Assembly (NCBI GenBank): GCA_041389525.1
Contig: JAWKRR010000079.1
Location: forward strand, 1-28,111
DNA: 28,111 bases
From: JACKFB01 sp041389525
GTDB lineage: Bacteria; Myxococcota_A; UBA9042; PHBI01; JACKFB01
Reading direction: 5' to 3'
Shown: positions 23,373 to 28,111 of the stretch, in pieces
Layout of the letters: each line of letters opens with the position of its first letter
Position numbering within the stretch: position 1 is the first letter of the stretch
Notes under the pieces: model-generated
What the model was told of the DNA's origin: nothing
Databases searched by the model: none
The model's input: the letters and a program-made list of their open reading frames with translations, nothing else
Translations under genes and position numbers: made by a program

Positions 23373-23377
23373 GTCAA
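23372..23377 (-). promoter_or_regulatory. -35 box of the radical SAM gene promoter
   Basis: Minus-strand TTGACC (5 of 6 consensus) directly abuts the LexA-type dyad, which then fills the -35/-10 spacer. The matching -10 at 17 bp (CACGCT) is poor. Confidence 0.45.
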
Positions 23378-23436
23378 GCGCCGTGCTGGGCGCTGGTCGG
23401 CCTGGACTTCTGGTCGGGGCGTCGGACAATGGCGGC

Positions 23437-24183
23437 ATGGGAACTGGGACGACGCTGAGCAGGCGGCGCCGGGGTGGGCGAATCGCTAGGTGCGGGCTGG
23501 CTATGTTGGCCCTGGGCGTGGGCGCGTGCGCGGCGGGAGAGGGCGCGGACGCGGCGGACGCAGACCTGGCGACCGAGGTGGCTGTCGAGGTGGCGGCTGG
23601 CGACGGGGTCTCAGACCGCGGGGCCGACGACGCGTGCGCGGCGCAGTGCCCGCTGGCGCGCTGCGGGGCCGACGACGGCTGCGGCGGGAGCTGCGCGCCG
23701 TGCCCCTCGGAGGTCTCGTGTCCGAGCTGCCCGCTGGTGTTGCGGGTCATCGAGCGCAGCCCGCCCTTTCTGCGTCTGGCGCTGGACTTCGAGCCGGCGG
23801 ACGGCGCCGCCCTGCCCTCGCTGGCCGACCTGCGCTTGGCGATCACCGGCGACGCGACGCTGCTGGAGCTCGGCGTGGGCGAGCCCATCACCGCGGCCGG
23901 CAAGGCGCCCTTCGCCGACCCGCGCACCGGCGGGCCTTGGCAGGAGTTGGGGGACGGGACCATCCGCGTATCCCTGGGCTCGGTGGCCAACGACGAGCCG
24001 ATCGGCGGCGGGCGCTGGCTGGTCTACCGCTTCCGGCTGGGCGGGGCCTTCACGCCGCTCGAGGCGCCCGTGACGCTGCGGCTGAGCACCGACGAGCCGG
24101 TCTTCGCCCCGCCGGGCGCGGCGAGTCAGCTCTGGGGTCAGGCGATCGAGGCGCCGGTGGCCGTCTGGCCTGAGGCGCGCTGA
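23437..24183 (+). CDS. Cys-rich lipoprotein of unknown function
   Basis: 248 residues from the ATG at 23437. Basic n-region (SRRRRGGRIAR), hydrophobic core LAMLALG and lipobox VGAC with Cys31 as the acylated residue. An acidic linker (about 32-65) leads to a Cys cluster, C-X3-C-X4-C-X5-C-X3-C-X2-C at 67-89 (with CGADDGCGGSCAPC), then Cys95 and Cys98. This pattern is common in predicted surface lipoproteins of Myxococcota-type bacteria. The C-terminal about 150 residues look like a beta-sandwich (LRVIERSPPFLRLALDFEPA, then GRWLVYRFRLGG). Function unknown. It is divergent from the SOS-boxed radical SAM gene. Confidence 0.75.
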   Translation: MGTGTTLSRRRRGGRIARCGLAMLALGVGACAAGEGADAADADLATEVAVEVAAGDGVSDRGADDACAAQCPLARCGADDGCGGSCAPCPSEVSCPSCPLVLRVIERSPPFLRLALDFEPADGAALPSLADLRLAITGDATLLELGVGEPITAAGKAPFADPRTGGPWQELGDGTIRVSLGSVANDEPIGGGRWLVYRFRLGGAFTPLEAPVTLRLSTDEPVFAPPGAASQLWGQAIEAPVAVWPEAR

Positions 24184-24227
24184 CGACGCGGGCGCGGCAG
24201 GCGCGGCGGTGGGGGCTGGCGCGGACG

Positions 24228-24317
24228 GTGGCGGCCCTCGGGGACCACGACGGCGACGGCTGCAAGGGCCTCTGCAGCGGCTGCCCGGCAGGCTTCCCGA
24301 CCCGGTGTACGCCGTAG
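24228..24317 (+). CDS. possible 29-residue Cys-rich small ORF or gene remnant
   Basis: From a GTG at 24228 the frame reads MAALGDHDGDGCKGLCSGCP and ends shortly after at TAG. DHDGDGC resembles calcium-binding Asp-rich loops, and the spacing of four cysteines is not random-looking. There is no clear ribosome site. It could be a decayed fragment of a larger Cys-rich exoprotein lying in the 180-bp gap after the lipoprotein gene. Confidence 0.15.
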   Translation: MAALGDHDGDGCKGLCSGCPAGFPTRCTP

Positions 24318-24363
24318 CGCACGGCTAGCGACTCGGCCGAGAGGACCCCGGCCGGGCACCTGG

Positions 24364-26694
24364 CTACCGGCGCTGGCGGCGCGTGCGCGAGGGCATCGCG
24401 GCGACGAGCGACGCCAACAACAGCATGAGCGGCCACGGCCCGCCGGGCGCCCCGCCGCAGCCGCCCTTGGGCGCGGCGCGCGGCGGTCCCAGCACCGGGC
24501 TCCCGGGGCCTGAGGCGGCGTCCACCTCCGCCTCGTCGGGCAGCTCGGCGGCGTCGGGCTCCTCGTCGGGCACGGGCTCGACCGCGGGAACCCAGGGGAG
24601 GCACCCCTCGTCGTTCATGATCTCCTCGCCATCGAGGCGGGCCAGCCCGAGGGCCGCGCCGCCCATGCCGGCCATGGGAAGCCCGCCCGCGGGTCCTCCC
24701 CACGGGTCCAGCAGCTCGGGGACGAAGCCCGCGGCGCGCTTTCGGGACTGCGTGACCACCCGGCTCACCAGGGCGTCGGCCTCAAACTGCCGGCCCGTCG
24801 CGGAGAGCGCGGCGGCGGCTCGCAGATCGGCGAGCACGGACTCGCGGTCGGCGTCCTCGGGATCGTCGCTGCGGGCCAAGCCCAGCCCGGGCCCAAGGGC
24901 CAGCAGCCCCACCCCGTCGAGGGTCGCGCGGGCGAGCCCGCTGTCCGCCGGGATGAGCCCCCAGTTGATCGCCTCGACCACCGACGCATCCCGCGCGGTT
25001 CCGGCCGCCAGCTCTTCCAGATTCCCCACCAGCGCGCCCGTGGCCGGGTCGATCAGCCGCTCCAGCATCGCCGCCCGCAGACTCGCCGCCTGCTCGCCGA
25101 AGCGGCTCGCCGTGTGCGGTTCGCCCAGCCGCGCCGCGATCCGCGACGCCGCGCAGAGTCCCGCCACCGCCGCGATCGTGGTCATCGTGTGCTGCCGCTC
25201 CTGGCCGGTGTGCTCCCAGATCCCCGCGTCCGCGCGCAAGAGCCCGGTCGCCGGGTCCACCACCGTCATCAGCGCCTCGGCGATCCGGTCGCGGATGGTC
25301 AGCCAGTGGGGCTGCAGCCGCGCCAAGCTCGGCTGCTCGTCCGCCCACGCGCCCAGCGCCCACAGATACAGCCCGAACCCGTCGAAACCGACCGTCGGCA
25401 CGGTGGGGTGGCTCTGCGAGCGCGTGTCCTCGGTCCCGTCGCCGAAATACCGGGACACGCTGACCGCGTAGTTGGCGCCGATGGTCGCGCTGAGGCGCCC
25501 GGCGTGACCGCTGAGGACAAAGGACAGCGCGTCCCAGGCCTCGTCAGGATAGCCCGCCCGCACCAGCGCCGCCGTGCCATACGCGAGGTCGCGCGGGTAG
25601 GTGCGCTGGCGAGGGCCCGGCAAGAGCGCGGCGACGATCTGCCCCGCCGGTCGCACCAAGTCCGCGTTCGCCTCGCGCACCTGGCTCATCCGCAGGGTGA
25701 CCAGCGCCTGCGACCACACCGCCAGCTCGTCGGTGCGTATCAGCACGTTCCCCTGCGCCTCCACACGTGCCGGCAGCGCGTCGCGGCTCGTCCACACCCG
25801 CCACGCCGCAAGCTCGTCCTCCAGGATGGCCCCCGGCGAACGCCCCGCCACCCACGCGTCGATGGCCGGCCCGATGCGCGTCTCCTCGCTGGCGTCCCCG
25901 TGCGCCGCGACCACGGCCAGCCACGTCTGAGCGCCCGGCGCCAACTGAACCGGCCCGCGCGCGAACGCCGCCTCGAGGTGGTCGCCGCTGATGGGGTCCA
26001 GCACGTCGCCCCCGCCGATGCCGCCGGTCATTTTACCCAAGCTGGCGAAGTCGGCGAAGGGGTCCGACGGGCTCAATCCGACCTGGTTGGCGGTCGGCAG
26101 CGCCCGATAAACCATACGGTGCCTGGATTTCAGGCCCGCCTCCTGAAAGACCGACTGGCCGACCAGCGTGATGCGCTCGCCCTCGCCGCTGGCCTCCGGC
26201 GCGCCCTCCCCCAGCGCGTACCGCAGCATCGCGGCGATGGTCAGCGCGTGCCCGTTCAGAGGGTCCTCGTTGGTCACCCGCGCGATCATCGCCACCGACG
26301 GCCGCGCCAGCGTCCAGGGCGCGAACCAGAAGCAATCCACGGTCAGCGGCCCCACGCGGTGGCTGACGCGCAGCACCCCGGTCCCCGCCTCGAACTGGAT
26401 GCTCTCGGCGTCACGCTCGTTGAGCCACACGCCCGCCTCGTCGTCGATCGCCACCCCGGCGAAGCTCTCGGAGGCCAGGTCCACCGCGGGGTCGTTCGGC
26501 GCCCGCTCGGCGTACGTGTGGGTCAGAAGCCCCTCGAGCCGACCGCTGGGCGCGCTGAGCCAGCCCGTGCCGTGGCCATTGCCGAAGGGCACGCGGGCGG
26601 GGGGCAACGCTGTGGGCAGTGCCATCAGCAGTGCGAGGAACGGGGAGGCTGACAGCACGTGGCGCGGGCCAGGGTATGGGGAGAGCCCCACCAT
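24364..26694 (-). CDS. GH15-like (glucoamylase-like) exoprotein with MYXO-CTERM-type tail
   Basis: 776 residues from the ATG at 26694, which gives a signal peptide (SASPFLALLMALPTALPPA). The middle and C-terminal part read as an (alpha/alpha)6 barrel like glycoside hydrolase family 15: GPRQRTYPRDLAYGTAALVR, GYPDEAWDALSFVLSGHAGR, DGFGLYLWALGAWADEQ and GIWEHTGQERQHTMTTIAAV, whose Glu may be catalytic. The N-terminal part is beta-rich, as in bacterial glucoamylases. After an Asp/Glu/Pro linker the protein ends in GGCGGAPGG, a hydrophobic stretch PLMLLLASLVAAM and a basic RTRRQRR. This is the Gly-Cys/helix/Arg sorting signal of Myxococcota (MYXO-CTERM), meaning surface display after proteolysis and lipid attachment. 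Substrate is unknown. An upstream start at 26811 is less likely. Confidence 0.78.
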   Translation of the reverse strand: MVGLSPYPGPRHVLSASPFLALLMALPTALPPARVPFGNGHGTGWLSAPSGRLEGLLTHTYAERAPNDPAVDLASESFAGVAIDDEAGVWLNERDAESIQFEAGTGVLRVSHRVGPLTVDCFWFAPWTLARPSVAMIARVTNEDPLNGHALTIAAMLRYALGEGAPEASGEGERITLVGQSVFQEAGLKSRHRMVYRALPTANQVGLSPSDPFADFASLGKMTGGIGGGDVLDPISGDHLEAAFARGPVQLAPGAQTWLAVVAAHGDASEETRIGPAIDAWVAGRSPGAILEDELAAWRVWTSRDALPARVEAQGNVLIRTDELAVWSQALVTLRMSQVREANADLVRPAGQIVAALLPGPRQRTYPRDLAYGTAALVRAGYPDEAWDALSFVLSGHAGRLSATIGANYAVSVSRYFGDGTEDTRSQSHPTVPTVGFDGFGLYLWALGAWADEQPSLARLQPHWLTIRDRIAEALMTVVDPATGLLRADAGIWEHTGQERQHTMTTIAAVAGLCAASRIAARLGEPHTASRFGEQAASLRAAMLERLIDPATGALVGNLEELAAGTARDASVVEAINWGLIPADSGLARATLDGVGLLALGPGLGLARSDDPEDADRESVLADLRAAAALSATGRQFEADALVSRVVTQSRKRAAGFVPELLDPWGGPAGGLPMAGMGGAALGLARLDGEEIMNDEGCLPWVPAVEPVPDEEPDAAELPDEAEVDAASGPGSPVLGPPRAAPKGGCGGAPGGPWPLMLLLASLVAAMPSRTRRQRR

Positions 26695-26774
26695 CTTGCC
26701 AGCCGCCGCGCGACGAGTGAACAGGAGTTTGCGCGCGCCCGGTGACCCAACACGCGCTCCGGAGCCGCCGGCAC

Positions 26775-26802
26775 TCGTCACGGGCCTCCGAGTGTCTATA
26801 AT
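26775..26802 (+). promoter_or_regulatory. promoter of the metallophosphoesterase gene
   Basis: A perfect -10 TATAAT (26797-26802) follows TCGTCA (26775-26780; 4 of 6) after 16 bp. The transcript should start near 26809, only about 3 nt before the GTG at 26812. Confidence 0.55.
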
Positions 26803-26811
26803 GGCCGCCAC

Positions 26812-27792
26812 GTGTCTCCGAGCCGACTACCACGCCACCTGCGCCAATTGCGCGCCCGCCTCGCCGAGATGGAGGCGCCGGCCGCCCTGCGAACACGCTC
26901 GGCGGCCAGCCGAATCGAGGTGCGCCAATTCGCGGGTGCAGCAATGTATCAGCCGCACTTCGACGTCCCGATTCGCGTGGCCCACCTGACGGACCAGCAC
27001 TTTGGTCGCGTCACGTCCGCTGCGGTGCAACATGCCGCCCGAGATCTTGTCAACGCGGCCAAACCCGATCTCGTGGTCATCACTGGCGATTTCGTCGCCC
27101 ACGGCCTGGGCTACCTGGACCAGCTTGGCGAAGTGCTCAGCGGCCTGGAGGTCCCCGCCTTCGGGGTTCTGGGAAACCACGATCACTGGTGTGGCGCGGC
27201 CGAGGTGCGGCGCGCGCTGGGAAAGGCGGGCGTCGAGGTCCTCGACAACGCGCACTCGGTCGTCGAGGTGCGGGGCCAGCGCCTGCAGGTCGTCGGCCTG
27301 GACGACGCGTACACCGGCCACGCTGACCGCGACAAGGCCCTGCGCGGGCTGCGCGCCGACCTGCCGTCGCTGGGTCTCTCCCACATCGCCGAGGAGGCCG
27401 ACGGCCTCTGGGCGGAGGGGGTGCCGCTGGTGCTCTCGGGCCACACCCACGCGGGGCAGGTGACCCTGGCGCGCCTGCACGAGCTGACCCTGGGCAAGGT
27501 CATCGGCCACCGCTACGTGCACGGCCTCTACGGGTGCCGCAAGGGCGAGCGCAAAGACGGCGCGGTCTACGTCGGGGCGGGTGTGGGCGCCGCGGTGATG
27601 CCGATTCGCCTGGGCGAGCGGGCCCGCCGTGAGGTCACGATCTTCGAGCTTGGCACCGCGCCGGGCGCCCTCGACGAGCACCACAGCGAGCAGGACGGCC
27701 ACCCGGGCCGCGCCCCGTCGACCCGCACGCGGGCCAAGCGGGCGGCGAAGGTCGTCAAAAAGCGAGAGAAACGCGAGCGAAACGGGGGTTGA
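26812..27792 (+). CDS. metallophosphoesterase
   Basis: 326 residues from the GTG at 26812. Calcineurin-like phosphoesterase of the YkuE-like group, with the di-metal motifs in order: LTDQHFG (Asp61, His63), ITGDFV (Asp93), LGNHDHW (Asn122, His123), GLSHIAEEAD in place of the more usual L-x-H-x-P line, and LSGHTHAGQ. There is no N-terminal membrane helix, unlike many relatives. The C-terminus is a basic tail (about 300-326; RTRAKRAAKVVKKREKRERN) that could bind nucleic acid or membrane. Substrate unknown. Later starts at ATG 26869 or 26944 are possible, as no ribosome site marks any of them; the perfect -10 nine bases upstream favours a near-leaderless GTG. Confidence 0.88.
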   Translation: MSPSRLPRHLRQLRARLAEMEAPAALRTRSAASRIEVRQFAGAAMYQPHFDVPIRVAHLTDQHFGRVTSAAVQHAARDLVNAAKPDLVVITGDFVAHGLGYLDQLGEVLSGLEVPAFGVLGNHDHWCGAAEVRRALGKAGVEVLDNAHSVVEVRGQRLQVVGLDDAYTGHADRDKALRGLRADLPSLGLSHIAEEADGLWAEGVPLVLSGHTHAGQVTLARLHELTLGKVIGHRYVHGLYGCRKGERKDGAVYVGAGVGAAVMPIRLGERARREVTIFELGTAPGALDEHHSEQDGHPGRAPSTRTRAKRAAKVVKKREKRERNGG

Positions 27793-27804
27793 CCCCTCGG
27801 CGCG

Positions 27805-28111
27805 CTACTCGCAGGGCGGCGGCACGTCGGGGTCCAGCTCGGTCAGGGTGGTCGGGTCGGCCAGCGAGCCGAAGGCGCGGCCGGCCAGCGCCAGCTCCGT
27901 CGGCCCAGCCTTGGCGGGTCCGCTGAGGGTCACCGTGGCCGCGCCGGACTTCAGCACGCCCGGCGGCACCACCAGGGCGCCGGCCTCGGTCGCGCACGGC
28001 GGCACCGGCGAGACCAGCGTGCAGGGGCTCAGCGGAATGCCCTCCCACGTCGCGTTGCGCAGGTCGCTGTCGACGCCCAAGCCCGCCGCGACCAGCGTGA
28101 TATCCCCGATC
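27805..28111 (-). CDS. 3' end of an unidentified gene, cut by the window edge
   Basis: The last 102 codons are visible; the frame stays open to the right edge with no convincing start, so the 5' part is outside. The visible sequence is rich in Val, Thr, Gly and Pro with alternating hydrophobic residues (GDITLVAAGLGVD, then GAATVTLSGPAKAGPTELAL) and ends in DPDVPPPCE. It looks like a beta-rich secreted domain, with cysteines in LSPCTLVSPVPPC. I recognise no family. It is convergent with the metallophosphoesterase gene; 12 bp separate the stops. Confidence 0.55.
   Translation of the reverse strand, partial: IGDITLVAAGLGVDSDLRNATWEGIPLSPCTLVSPVPPCATEAGALVVPPGVLKSGAATVTLSGPAKAGPTELALAGRAFGSLADPTTLTELDPDVPPPCE

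Noticed and set aside
25114..26652. 512-codon plus-strand open frame opposite the GH15-like gene
   Set aside because: Arg/Gln/Pro-rich shadow with no start signal or domain.
1..28111. CRISPR arrays, tRNA/rRNA genes, transposases, phage genes
   Set aside because: No spaced direct repeats, no cloverleaf, and no integrase or transposase motifs were seen on either strand.

Overview
The window is high-GC chromosomal DNA that looks like a Myxococcota/deltaproteobacterium-type organism. The support is a glucoamylase-like exoprotein with a C-terminal Gly-Cys/hydrophobic/Arg tail of the MYXO-CTERM kind, a Cys-rich lipoprotein with a CGADDGCGG-type motif, and a dyad that matches the Myxococcus-type LexA box. 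Genes are packed tightly on both strands. I see no tRNA, rRNA, insertion sequence, phage gene or CRISPR array.

Region 1 (1-7267): the end of a LolC/E-type lipoprotein-release permease with an unusual internal insertion, a RodZ-like HTH membrane protein with its own strong promoter, the Mg2+ channel MgtE, RecO, convergent endonuclease III (Nth), a DUF2332 protein and a small lipoprotein-like protein coupled to it.

Region 2 (7268-13580): the conserved translation/nucleotide cluster rpsB-tsf-pyrH-frr, with promoters and RNA hairpins visible in its gaps. It faces a minus-strand pair, a small membrane protein followed by comEC.

Region 3 (13581-19804): a eukaryote-type glutamine synthetase (GSII) is divergent from a two-gene cassette. 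The cassette encodes a secreted, C-terminally anchored TPR protein and a 999-residue polytopic membrane protein. Both carry a related N-terminal domain that I do not recognise, and the second seems to contain another copy between its membrane segments. This is the best candidate for an undescribed system in the window.

Region 4 (19801-28111): SRAP protein (YedK type), GreB, a 64-residue conserved-looking small protein, FdhD, an SPL-like radical SAM protein behind a LexA-type operator, a Cys-rich lipoprotein, a GH15-like protein with a sorting tail, a metallophosphoesterase with a nearly leaderless GTG start, and the 3' end of an unidentified gene.

Four convergent gene pairs overlap at their 3' ends (recO/nth 44 bp, frr/comEC 14 bp, polytopic protein/SRAP 4 bp, fdhD/radical SAM 19 bp). 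This leaves no room for ordinary intrinsic terminators there. All functional calls are from reading the sequence; no database search was run.
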